Source: Catenulispora yoronensis (GTDB taxonomy: Bacteria; Actinomycetota; Actinomycetes; Streptomycetales; Catenulisporaceae). From it: a stretch of 64,000 nucleotides of DNA. Below the pieces are notes generated by a model that saw nothing but the letters and a program-made list of their open reading frames with translations, did not search any database and had not been told where the DNA came from. Of the stretch, positions 41,528 through 49,850 are shown one piece after another (position 1 is the stretch's first letter; each line of letters starts with the position of its first letter). The stretch is taken from positions 30,461 through 94,460 of the forward strand of contig NZ_BAAAQN010000052.1 of assembly GCF_039531695.1 (NCBI RefSeq), read 5' to 3'. The translations under genes and the position numbers were made by a program.

Positions 41528-42418
41528 ATGCTCCGCATACGACATCGCTGTGATCGGTCCGCATTGTTCGTGGTCGCTGCCGTGGTCACTGTCGGGTACG
41601 GAGTCAGGCGGCTGCGGGCGGGCCGGGTGCTGTTGGCGGAGCACCAGGAAAACCTGCGACGCAAACAGGAGCACCTGCGACGCAAACAGGCCGATCGGGA
41701 GCAGCGCGCGGTGCTGATGGAGCGGATTCGGATCGCGCGGGAGCTGCATGACGTGACCGCGCATCATTTGTCGGTCATCGCGGTGCAGGCCGGAGTCGCA
41801 CGGTTCGTCCTGGACAAAGAACCGGAGACCGCGGATCAGGCACTGCGGGCCATCTCGGAGGTCGGGAGCGAGGGCCTGGCCGAGTTGCGGCGTCTTATCA
41901 GCCTGCTGCGTCCGGAGGACGAGGAGATCGTCGGAGTGGGGTCGCCCGCGGCCGATCCGCCGGCGCCGGGGGTCGCGCAGCTGCCGGTGCTGATCGAGCG
42001 GGTCGGCCTGTCGGGGACGCCGTCGCGGTACACCGTGGCCGGTCGGCAGCGGGCGCTGCCGGCGGGGATCCAGTTGTGCGTCTACCGGGTGGTGCAGGAA
42101 TCGCTGACGAACGTGCTGAAGCACGCGCCGGGAGCGTCGGTGGAGGTGCGGTTGGAGTACGAGGCCGACCGCGTCCGGGTGACCGTGGCGGACACCGGGC
42201 CGCAGGTGACGCCGGCAGCGCGCCCCAGCGGGTCGGGGTCAGGGGTCGGACTCACCGGTATGCGGGAGCGCGCCGCGCTGTACGGCGGGGAGCTGTCCGC
42301 CGGGCGGAAGGCCGACGGCGGCTTCGAGGTGTCGCTCTCGCTGCCGGTCGGGGCGGTCGAGGAGGACGGCGAAGGGGCCGACCCCGCGTTAGCCGGTGCG
42401 GGAATCGGCCGGTGGTGA
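41528..42418 (+). CDS. orphan NarL-type sensor histidine kinase with short N-terminus
   Basis: A 296-residue protein. Only one hydrophobic span (about 11-25) precedes a charged helix containing a tandem ENLRRKQEHLRRKQ repeat. The HisKA_3 region has the phospho-acceptor His74 in RELHDVTAHH. The ATPase domain has QESLTNVLKHAPG (N box), VADTGPQ (G1) and GVGLTGMRERAALYGG (G2). Family members usually have four to six membrane helices, so the sensor part looks truncated or replaced. No response regulator is adjacent; the orphan NarL-type regulator at 33299-34156 is the plausible partner. A terminator hairpin follows immediately. Confidence 0.9.
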   Translation: MLRIRHRCDRSALFVVAAVVTVGYGVRRLRAGRVLLAEHQENLRRKQEHLRRKQADREQRAVLMERIRIARELHDVTAHHLSVIAVQAGVARFVLDKEPETADQALRAISEVGSEGLAELRRLISLLRPEDEEIVGVGSPAADPPAPGVAQLPVLIERVGLSGTPSRYTVAGRQRALPAGIQLCVYRVVQESLTNVLKHAPGASVEVRLEYEADRVRVTVADTGPQVTPAARPSGSGSGVGLTGMRERAALYGGELSAGRKADGGFEVSLSLPVGAVEEDGEGADPALAGAGIGRW

Positions 42419-42420
42419 CG

Positions 42421-42451
42421 TCCGCCGGGCCCTCGACACCGGCCCGGCGGA
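42421..42451 (+). terminator. hairpin terminator between convergent genes
   Basis: Arms TCCGCCGGGCC (42421-42431) and its complement (42441-42451) with a 9-nt loop directly after the histidine-kinase stop. A smaller GATCAC/GTGATC hairpin follows at 42455-42470. Confidence 0.75.
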
Positions 42452-42483
42452 ACCGATCACGCCAGTGATCGCGGAACCGCCGA

Positions 42484-43467
42484 TCACGGAGGCGGTGCTT
42501 GGTTCGGGTCGACGGGGACTTCGGTGAGGTTGCCGTTGGCGACCTTGTAGAGCGTGAGCTCCCAGTCGTTGCTGCTGAAGTCGAACGTCGAGTCCGCCTT
42601 GCTGAAGGTGCAGTCGCGGGTGAACGCGTGAGCCGTGCTGTCCCAGTCGGAGCCGTACGCGATGTAGGCGTCGAAGGTGGCTCCGGGGACGTTGTTCAGC
42701 TCGGTGGTGCTGCTCGCCCGGACGTAGACCGAGGTGACCGGAGTCTTGCTGCCGACTTTTGTCAGGGTGATGACGGCGTCCTCGTCGGCGGTGTGGATGG
42801 TCAGCTTGCCGGGCCCGGAAGCGCGGCGCAGGACCGTGCCGGAGGTCAGGCGGCGGTTCTGGTCCTGGACGGCGGCCGGGACGAACGTGAGGACGTTCGT
42901 GTAGGCCGGATCGGCGGCGACGAGGTGCTGGACCGCGGTGCGCACCTGGTTCGCGCCGTCGGAGCGGCTCAGCGCGGCGGCGGCCGAGACCCCGGCGCAG
43001 ACCTTCGAGCCGGCGGTCGCCTTCTCGTCGTCGGCGGCGGAGCCGAGCGTCTTCAGCGCCGCCGTCAGCTCGGTGGCGGCGGCGACCACGTTCGTGGGCG
43101 GATTGTCAGAGATCTGCGAAACCTGGGCCGCGGCGTCGGTCGAGAGTTTGCCGAGCGCGGCGGAGATGTCGCTGGTGGTCTTGGCCTTGCCGACGGCCGT
43201 GAAATCCGGCGCCAGCGCGGCGTTGACGGCTTGCAGTTGCTTCTTGAAGTCGTCGGCGGACAACGGCGGCGGCGGTGTCGACGTGCTGGTGGTCGGCGCG
43301 GGCAGCGCCGAGGTCGAGGCCGCCGCACCTGTCGTGGAAGCCTGGTCGGTCTGCGTGGGCGATCCCTTTGACGAGCTGCCGCTCCCCGAACAGCCGGCCG
43401 CGAGTCCCGCGGCGGCGAGCAGAGCGGCGATCCCCCAGCCCGTGGATCTTCTCATGTCCATTGGCAT
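42484..43467 (-). CDS. secreted lipoprotein, function unknown
   Basis: A 327-residue protein with GGGAGGGAG before the ATG at 43467. A hydrophobic signal ends in the lipobox LAAGC at residues 22-26. A Ser/Thr/Pro linker covers about 28-70. A helical region follows (about 72-170, DDFKKQLQAVNAALAPDFTAVGKA). The C-terminal half is beta-rich (TIHTADEDAVITLTKVG, VYVRASSTTELNN, WELTLYKVANGN). No known domain is recognised. It stands alone, convergent with the histidine kinase and upstream of nothing obvious. Confidence 0.82.
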   Translation of the reverse strand: MPMDMRRSTGWGIAALLAAAGLAAGCSGSGSSSKGSPTQTDQASTTGAAASTSALPAPTTSTSTPPPPLSADDFKKQLQAVNAALAPDFTAVGKAKTTSDISAALGKLSTDAAAQVSQISDNPPTNVVAAATELTAALKTLGSAADDEKATAGSKVCAGVSAAAALSRSDGANQVRTAVQHLVAADPAYTNVLTFVPAAVQDQNRRLTSGTVLRRASGPGKLTIHTADEDAVITLTKVGSKTPVTSVYVRASSTTELNNVPGATFDAYIAYGSDWDSTAHAFTRDCTFSKADSTFDFSSNDWELTLYKVANGNLTEVPVDPNQAPPP

Positions 43468-43594
43468 GAGCTCCCTCCCCTTAGGGCTCAGTCAATCGAG
43501 TCTCACTGAGGCTGGCAAGGCTTCAGCCATCAGGACAATGAGAACGTGAGTTCTGGTGGGGAGGTTCAGGGGGCGGGGGAATACACCTAGCCGT

Positions 43595-44116
43595 CTAGCT
43601 CAGGACTGAATCAGCGATCTGACGAGCCACGTCGGTGGGCTCGCGACCCGTGGTGTCGACCACCTCGGCCTCCTTGTGCAGCCAGGTCCGAGCGGCCTCG
43701 GCGTAGGGCTCCAAGTAGTCGAGGCGGAATCCCGAAGGGCCGAGGACGGTGTCGTTCATGATGCGTTCGCGCAGGGTCGTCTGGTCGGTGTGGAGGACGA
43801 AGTGCCGGACCGGGATCTCGTACTGGGACAGGCCGGCGCTGATCTCCCGCCAGTACTGCTCGACCAGGACGGTCATCGGCATCACCAGCGTGCCCCCGGT
43901 GTAGTCCAGGATGCGGTGCGCGGTCTCGACGACGAGCTGCCGCCACGGGAGCCAGTGCTGGAAGTTGTCGGTCTCGGGCAGGCCCGGCCTGATGTCCATC
44001 AGCGTCTCGCCGACCTTCTCGGCGTCGAAGACCCGGGAGTTCGGGATCAGCTGCTGGACGAGCGGGCTGGTGGTCGTCTTGCCCGCGCCGTGAGTGCCGT
44101 TGAGCCATACGATCAT
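43595..44116 (-). CDS. TmrB-like P-loop ATP-binding protein
   Basis: A 173-residue protein read from ATG 44116 (MIVWLNGTHGAGKTTTS); the upstream in-frame extension overlaps the next gene and has no homology. Walker A is GTHGAGKTT. PNSRVFDAEKVGETL, WRQLVVETAHRIL and HFVLHTDQTTLRERI follow the pattern of tunicamycin-resistance TmrB and related kinases. Members can act as nucleotide or drug kinases or simply bind the drug. Here it is a single gene with no biosynthetic neighbours, so resistance or nucleotide metabolism are both possible. Confidence 0.85.
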   Translation of the reverse strand: MIVWLNGTHGAGKTTTSPLVQQLIPNSRVFDAEKVGETLMDIRPGLPETDNFQHWLPWRQLVVETAHRILDYTGGTLVMPMTVLVEQYWREISAGLSQYEIPVRHFVLHTDQTTLRERIMNDTVLGPSGFRLDYLEPYAEAARTWLHKEAEVVDTTGREPTDVARQIADSVLS

Positions 44117-44210
44117 GCCCCCTGATGCTAACGCGCCGAGGGCGGTCGCGGGATCAGTTCCTGGCGAATCGGGCCGAGGATCTCGGCCGGGGATTCGGCC
44201 GAGCAATACG

Positions 44211-44432
44211 CTACGCCGCCTTGCGGTGCCGTCCTGGCCGCCGTGCCATCGGCACTTCGACCAGCCCCAAGGCCGCCAGCAGGTCGAGCGCGTCGTCGGT
44301 GTCGTGAGCGGCGCCGGCGACGTAGCGCATCGCACGCTCGCGCTCGCCGTCGGTGTTCTCCGGGCGGCCGTCGAAGTCGATGATGCCGGGGGTGCGCAGG
44401 AAGGACGCCAGGGTGTCGGTGCTGGTGCTCAT
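44211..44432 (-). CDS. small hypothetical protein (73 residues)
   Basis: Read from ATG 44432 (MSTSTDTLASFLRTPG). It contains IIDFDGRPENTDGERERAM and TDDALDLLAALGLVEVPMARRP, suggesting two or three helices and a basic tail (RRPGRHRKAA). No signal peptide or known family. It lies 94 bp upstream of the TmrB-like gene on the same strand, possibly co-transcribed. The gene call rests on frame quality and position only. Confidence 0.6.
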   Translation of the reverse strand: MSTSTDTLASFLRTPGIIDFDGRPENTDGERERAMRYVAGAAHDTDDALDLLAALGLVEVPMARRPGRHRKAA

Positions 44433-44685
44433 AGGTGCGCTCCGTTGGTCGGGGTGGGTGCAGGTGGTCTGGATGACATGGACCATCCCACCACCGGGAC
44501 CGGCCGGCGGCATCAGACATATGACGGCAGCGATGACGCAATGTGCGGCGCCGGACGACGGCGGAGCGGCTCGGACCGGCGGCCCGGAGAGCAGTCAGCT
44601 GACGCAAGCGGACCTCGCCCGCGCGCTGTCACGCTCGAACAGGGGCGACGATCCGCGCCCCGTCACCCGCGTGGAGGAGACCGTC

Positions 44686-45225
44686 ATGCTGACCTCGCCC
44701 AACGTCCTGCTCGGCAAAGGCATGGCGGCGGTGGCCTTCGGCCTGATCTCGATCATCTGGCCGGGCGTCACGCTGGGCGCCGTCGTGGGCCTGTTCGCCG
44801 CCTTCTCACTGTTCTCGGCGGTGGCCGACGCCCTGCGCGCGTTCGCGTCCGACTCGTTCGGCCCGGTCCTCGGCTGGTTGGCGCTGTCGCTGCTGTCGGC
44901 GACCGCCGCGGTGGTGGCGCTGGCCTGGCCCGGCATCACCGTCTCCGTGCTGGCGGTGTGGATCGGCCTGTGGGCGGCGGTGACCGGGATCATCGAGATC
45001 GGTCTGTCGTTCGGGCACGGGGAGACCGCCGGGCAGCGCACGGCGCTGGCGCTGAGCGGTGCCGTCGGCTTGTTCTTCGCGCTCGCGTTGTTCATGCGTC
45101 CGGATGCCGGGGCGGTGGCGCTGGCGACCGTGTTCGGCGTCTTCGCGATGTTCTACGGCATCTCCGCGGTGAGCGGCTCGTTCCATCTGCGGCACCTGCA
45201 CGGCGACGGCCGGCCGGCGGCCTGA
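44686..45225 (+). CDS. HdeD-family (DUF308) integral membrane protein
   Basis: A 179-residue protein read from ATG 44686, which has GGAGGAGA 7-14 bp upstream; longer frames starting at 44353 lack support. Five to six membrane helices are visible (GKGMAAVAFGLISIIWPG, LGAVVGLFAAFSLFSAV, LGWLALSLLSATAAVVALAWPG, VSVLAVWIGLWAAVTGII, LALSGAVGLFFALALF, VALATVFGVFAMFYGIS). The repeated (L/I)xWPGI/V turns are a hallmark of HdeD proteins, named for acid stress in enteric bacteria. Function in actinobacteria is not established. Convergent with the GAP1 gene. Confidence 0.9.
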   Translation: MLTSPNVLLGKGMAAVAFGLISIIWPGVTLGAVVGLFAAFSLFSAVADALRAFASDSFGPVLGWLALSLLSATAAVVALAWPGITVSVLAVWIGLWAAVTGIIEIGLSFGHGETAGQRTALALSGAVGLFFALALFMRPDAGAVALATVFGVFAMFYGISAVSGSFHLRHLHGDGRPAA

Positions 45226-45272
45226 CCGGCCCTGACCGGCCCCTGAACGCCCCCCTGACCGATCCGGCCCGG

Positions 45273-47891
45273 CTATCCCCTTCTGCGGAACGGGAACCAG
45301 GACCGGGTCGGCTGCCGAGACTCCTCGAAGGTCAGGAACTCGTCCTCGACCTGGTGCTTGCTGGACAGGATGAACCAGCGCAAGCGGTCCCAGTCCGAGG
45401 GCTCCAGCTCGTCCGCCGCCTGCCCGACGCACCCGAGCAGCTCCGCACGCAGCGACTGGTCGTGGTGGTACCTGGTCTCGGCGAGGACGTAGATCCCCGC
45501 GATCCGCATGAGCCCGGCATCGGAGCTGTCCAACGGGGGCGTCCGCACCTTGTCCAGGAACGTGCGCATCACGGCCGGATACATCAGCTCCAGCACCGAG
45601 CACACCTGATCCGGCTCCAGGCTCGCGGCGAGCATCAGCTTCGGCAGCAACGTCGCCACCATGACGCCGATCATCGGCGTGGCGGCGCTGTCCTGCCTGG
45701 CGATCCACTCCAGATCCTTGTAATCGCGGACATCATGACAACGGCGGTCCAGTTCGACGGCCTTGGCCGGCCCGACGCAGTCGGCTTCGAGCCGGGAGGC
45801 GACGGGGGATGTCAGCAGCCTGCGAGAGACGGTGACATACCAGGCGATGTCGTCGGCGGTGGACGCGGTCTTGAGGGTGTCCAGGAACCAGCGCGCGACG
45901 GATTCGTCCTCCAATTCCTCCAGCGGAGTGGCGGCGGCGACATGGACCATGGCCTCCGGCGTCCAGCCGTCGGGCCAGACGCGGCCGAGGAGTTCGGCAT
46001 CGGGAAGATCGAGGTCGCGGCGGCCGAGCACAGCGCGCAGCACAGGTACTCGCTGCGACGAGTCCTGGCGGGCCAGGCTGAACCACAGTGCTTCTTGCAG
46101 CTCCGGAAGCTCGGCCAGGCCGGCGTCGAAGGACGGGATGCCGCGCAGGAAGGGCCCGAGCGGACCGTCGAGGGCGCCGTCCAGGGTCTGCGTTCCGTCG
46201 GCGGCGAGGCCCTGGAGGTAGGTCACGAAACTCTGCCGGATCGCGGGCCAGTCCCGGACCATGACGCGCAGCGGATCCCCGTCGTCGGCGGACCAGCGGC
46301 CGCTCATCGCTTCCGGCGCGAGCACCCATTTCGTGAGGTCGACGAGGAATCCCGTCTCCAGGTCCGCCGCCAACCCGCTGCGCCGCGTCCAGTCCAGCAG
46401 GCGGAGAACGCCCGCGGACGTGCCGACCGGCGCGGCCTCCAGCAGTTCGCGGACGCGGCCCGCAACGCGCATCCGGACGCGCGGGGACTCGATGTGGGCC
46501 GACGTGGTGGCGCTCTCGGCGCCGTCGCGGACCCGGGCGAGTTCGAAGTCGAGCTGCCGGTAACGGACCTCGTCGCAGAGTGCTTGGTTGCCGCCGCGCC
46601 ATGCCAGGTCGAACAGCGCCGGGAGGTACTCCTCGGCCCGCCACTGCGGCTGTTCGTTCAGCTTCACGGCGAGGTCGTGGGCGGCCGCCGGCGGCAGGCG
46701 GTCGACGTTGCGGGCCGTCCACTCGGCGACGGCGCGGACCTCGGGCTCGGTGAGCAGGACGCCCTTCAGCGCGGCGGCCGCGGCCAGCGGACCGTACCAG
46801 GCGTCGAAGGGAGTGTCGGGCTCGGCGAGGGCTTCGGCGGCGTACCAGAGCGCGCGGGCCGCGCCGACGCCGACGCGCGCCGCCACCGACGCGACGGCGA
46901 GCGTCGGTCCGTCCGGCAGCCGGCCGCCCGGCATGTCGAAGAGTTCGAAGGCGTGGACGAGGTCCAGCGGGAGTTCGGCGGCGGTTTCGGAGACGGTGCC
47001 GATCACGTGGGCCCAGGGCGCGTTGCGCGGGTCGGCGAGATAGGTGGTGAACGCCAGGGTCCGGCCGGCCCGGGGCGGCAGCAGATAGGACACGGCGCCG
47101 ATCCACAGTGCCGCCCGATCGGAGTCGGACTCGATGAGCAGGACCGGCGGCCCCCAGCCGGCTTGCGCGGCGGCGACGGCGGTGACCAGGATCGGGAGGC
47201 GGTCGGCGAAAGGGTGCTCGGCGAGGAAGGCGCGCACCGTGGACGGGGTGACGCCGCCGCGCGGCAGTGCGCGGTCCAGCGGCGGCAGGGCCGTGTCCCT
47301 GGCGTGCCGACGGACCCACAACGGCGAGCGCCACGACTCGATCGGGAGCATGCCGTCGAGGGCGTCGGCGAGGTCGGCGTTGGATCCGGCCAGGACGGCG
47401 TGGGTGAAGAAGTTGCCGAAGCCGCCGGCGGTGTCCTGGCCGACGTATTCGATGTTGGCCAGTATCGATCGGGTGGTGGGCGGGCGGGCGGGTCCCGCGG
47501 TGCCTGGGATGTTCGGCGGGCCGGCGGTGGTCGGCGCGGGCGGCGCCGTCCTTGCTGTCAGTGCCGTCAGTGCCGTCACCGCGGGCGGCGTGGTGGGTGC
47601 GGTCGGCCTGACCGGTCCCGTCGGCCCGGTCGATCCCGTCAGTCCGGTCGGTCCCGCCTGCCCAATCGGTCCCGTCGGCCCGGCCGGCCGGAAGCACAGG
47701 TTCACCGGGCAGCGCCGCAGGTCGTCCGGCCCGGCCGGGAAGGCTTGCGAGCGGGGCGGCCGATAGGCGGCCAGGGCCATCACGGAGCGCTGGGCCTCGG
47801 CGTCGATGCCGGGGCTCAGGGCGTTCAGCCGGTAGTCGGCGAAGCCGTTGTTGTTGTCGCGACCGGCCAGATAGAGCTGCTCTAGTGCCAC
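45273..47891 (-). CDS. GAP1 (GTPase-associated protein 1) family protein with collagen-like insert
   Basis: An 872-residue protein from GTG 47891. The N-terminal GAP1-N2-type domain is recognisable: EQLYLAGRDN, FADYRLNALSPGIDAEAQRSV, LAAYRPPR, CPVNLCFRP and, after an insertion, ILANIEYVGQDTAGGFGNFFTHAVL. Residues about 70-140 are an inserted Gly-Pro-Thr-rich segment (GPTGPIGQAGPTG and similar, collagen-like), followed by PPAVTALTALTART. The remaining 700 residues are mostly helical, as in the GAP1 middle and C-terminal domains. In other actinobacteria these proteins sit beside GTPases in predicted conflict or signalling systems. No GTPase gene is visible here, so it is either orphaned or works with distant partners. 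Confidence 0.85.
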   Translation of the reverse strand: MALEQLYLAGRDNNNGFADYRLNALSPGIDAEAQRSVMALAAYRPPRSQAFPAGPDDLRRCPVNLCFRPAGPTGPIGQAGPTGLTGSTGPTGPVRPTAPTTPPAVTALTALTARTAPPAPTTAGPPNIPGTAGPARPPTTRSILANIEYVGQDTAGGFGNFFTHAVLAGSNADLADALDGMLPIESWRSPLWVRRHARDTALPPLDRALPRGGVTPSTVRAFLAEHPFADRLPILVTAVAAAQAGWGPPVLLIESDSDRAALWIGAVSYLLPPRAGRTLAFTTYLADPRNAPWAHVIGTVSETAAELPLDLVHAFELFDMPGGRLPDGPTLAVASVAARVGVGAARALWYAAEALAEPDTPFDAWYGPLAAAAALKGVLLTEPEVRAVAEWTARNVDRLPPAAAHDLAVKLNEQPQWRAEEYLPALFDLAWRGGNQALCDEVRYRQLDFELARVRDGAESATTSAHIESPRVRMRVAGRVRELLEAAPVGTSAGVLRLLDWTRRSGLAADLETGFLVDLTKWVLAPEAMSGRWSADDGDPLRVMVRDWPAIRQSFVTYLQGLAADGTQTLDGALDGPLGPFLRGIPSFDAGLAELPELQEALWFSLARQDSSQRVPVLRAVLGRRDLDLPDAELLGRVWPDGWTPEAMVHVAAATPLEELEDESVARWFLDTLKTASTADDIAWYVTVSRRLLTSPVASRLEADCVGPAKAVELDRRCHDVRDYKDLEWIARQDSAATPMIGVMVATLLPKLMLAASLEPDQVCSVLELMYPAVMRTFLDKVRTPPLDSSDAGLMRIAGIYVLAETRYHHDQSLRAELLGCVGQAADELEPSDWDRLRWFILSSKHQVEDEFLTFEESRQPTRSWFPFRRRG

Positions 47892-48135
47892 GTCACCCGG
47901 CGCTCCCTTACCCGTTCCGCCATTCCCCCGCCATGGTGTCACCCTCTGCTTACCCAGGCGGGGCGGGCGCCATCCGTCGGACCGCAGGCTGCTGACACTC
48001 GCAGGGGTTCTCACGGAGATCAGTCATGATCCGGCATTGTGTGGCGCGGATTTGCTTCCGTCAGTTGCAGATCAGGGCTAATCTTCAACAGCATTCAACG
48101 TTGAGTCTCCACTCAGGCGCGCTCTTGGAGGACTG

Positions 48136-49557
48136 ATGACGGATCGGCGGGGTTCGGACGGGATGAGCCGGCGAGTGGTGCTCGCGGGCGGGGCGGCCGC
48201 GGGAGCGGTGGCGGCCGGGTTCGCCGCGGCGGGACCGGCGGCGGCCGCGCAGAGCAGGACGGAGGCCGGGGCGGTGGCCGGGACGGAGGCCGGGACAGTG
48301 GCGCCGGCCGGCAACGCGGACGGCGCCCGGGTGCGCTTCGACCGGTGGACTTCGTGGGCCGACTTCGTCTCCGGACACTCGGAGGGCGCGCTGGCGCTTC
48401 CGGGGCGGCGGCTCGGGGTGGTCATCGGGCAGCCGATCGGCCAGGTCTCGTATACGGACCCTTATCTCAACACGACCGCCGAGTACGAGTACGCCGTCTG
48501 GACCTCGCCGTCGCGGCGGCTCGACTTCGGCGCCACCCAGCTGACGGCGCACTGGAACGCCGAGACACCGCAGGGTACGTACATCAAGGTGGAGCTGCTC
48601 GCCTCCATGGAGGACGGCCACCAGGACACCTGGGTGATGGGAATCTGGGCCTCGGGCGACGGAGACATCGACCGGACCTCGGTGAACGGGCAGTCCAATG
48701 CCTACGGCGAGATCGACACCGATACGTGGAGCTCCGAGACCGGCCACTCGCTGCGTTCCTACAAGCTGCGCCTGACACTGCTGCGCCGCGTCGGCAGCCA
48801 CGCCAGCCCGCGCGTGTGGCAGATCGGCGCCACAGCGTCGGCGGTCCCGAACCGCACGACGGTCCCGGCGACGACGCCCGGGCCGGCGACGGGTATCACG
48901 CTGAACGTCAAGCCCTATGCGCAGAACATCCACAAGGGGCAGTACGTCCAGTACGGCGGCGGCGGTGAGGCCTGGTGCAGCCCGACCTCCACGGAAATGG
49001 TCGTCGAGTTCTGGGGCAAGGGGCCGAGCGCCGATCAGTTGGCATGGGTGGACCCGACGTACGCCGATCCGTCGGTGGACCAGGCCGCGCGGTTCAGCTA
49101 CGACTACGGCTACGAAGGCACCGGCAACTGGCCCTTCACGTGCGCGTACGCAGCTACGTACGGGCTGGACGCCATGGTCGTGCGCCTCAACTCGCTGCAC
49201 GAGGTGGAGGTCCTGATCGCGGCCGGGTTCCCGGTGGTGACGTCGCAGTCGTTCACCAAGGCCGAGAACGGCTACTACGCCAGCGACGGCCATCTGTGGG
49301 CGGTCATCGGCTTCGACGCCAATGGCGACGTCATCGTGAACGATCCGGCGAGCAACAGCGACGACAACGTCTACACGGTGTATCCGCGGCGGATGTTCGA
49401 GACGGTGTGGCTGCGCACCAACTACACGAAGGCGGACGGCAGCCCCGGCTACGGCTCCGGCGGGATCGCCTACCTGATCAAGCCGCACGGCAAGGCCCTG
49501 CCCCGGGTCGTGGACCCGCGCAATCCGAGCTGGCCGTCGGACCACTGCGAGGACTAG
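48136..49557 (+). CDS. Tat-exported C39-like cysteine peptidase
   Basis: A 473-residue protein with GGAGG four bases before the ATG. Twin-arginine motif MSRRVVLAGG at residues 10-19, then an Ala-rich h-region to about 38. A beta-rich domain (about 65-250, QVSYTDPYLNTTAEYEYAVW, ATQLTAHWNAETP) precedes a papain-like C39_2 fold with catalytic Cys281 (GGEAWCSPTS), His386 (SDGHLWAVIGF) and Asp403 (VNDPAS). The set is complete. It probably cleaves peptides or peptidoglycan-linked proteins outside the cell. Possible -10 TAATCT at 48079-48084. Divergent from the GAP1 gene. Confidence 0.92.
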   Translation: MTDRRGSDGMSRRVVLAGGAAAGAVAAGFAAAGPAAAAQSRTEAGAVAGTEAGTVAPAGNADGARVRFDRWTSWADFVSGHSEGALALPGRRLGVVIGQPIGQVSYTDPYLNTTAEYEYAVWTSPSRRLDFGATQLTAHWNAETPQGTYIKVELLASMEDGHQDTWVMGIWASGDGDIDRTSVNGQSNAYGEIDTDTWSSETGHSLRSYKLRLTLLRRVGSHASPRVWQIGATASAVPNRTTVPATTPGPATGITLNVKPYAQNIHKGQYVQYGGGGEAWCSPTSTEMVVEFWGKGPSADQLAWVDPTYADPSVDQAARFSYDYGYEGTGNWPFTCAYAATYGLDAMVVRLNSLHEVEVLIAAGFPVVTSQSFTKAENGYYASDGHLWAVIGFDANGDVIVNDPASNSDDNVYTVYPRRMFETVWLRTNYTKADGSPGYGSGGIAYLIKPHGKALPRVVDPRNPSWPSDHCED

Positions 49558-49850
49558 GTAGACGGTCGATGTCAGTGGCCTTCGACCTATTGTGCGCGCT
49601 GAGGCAAGCCGGGCTTAACCCCACCACCGACGCGGGGGAAACGACAGGTGCCGAACCGTAAGCTTCGACTGTGAGCGCTGACGCCTACCGGCAGTAGTCG
49701 GCGGGCGCGGGGAGCGCACCACATGTCAGGGTCCTCAGATCCGGCGACGACGCCGGGCGGACCCGGTGTCCTGATCGTTTCTGAACCGGGGGGTTGAGTC
49801 GTGTTCGGTGTCGCACGCCGTCCCCACGCCATGAGTCGAGGAGAACGGCC

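Noticed and set aside
44094..47885. 1263-residue plus-strand open frame
   Set aside because: It runs through the HdeD gene in a wrong frame and antisense to GAP1; no domain is recognisable.
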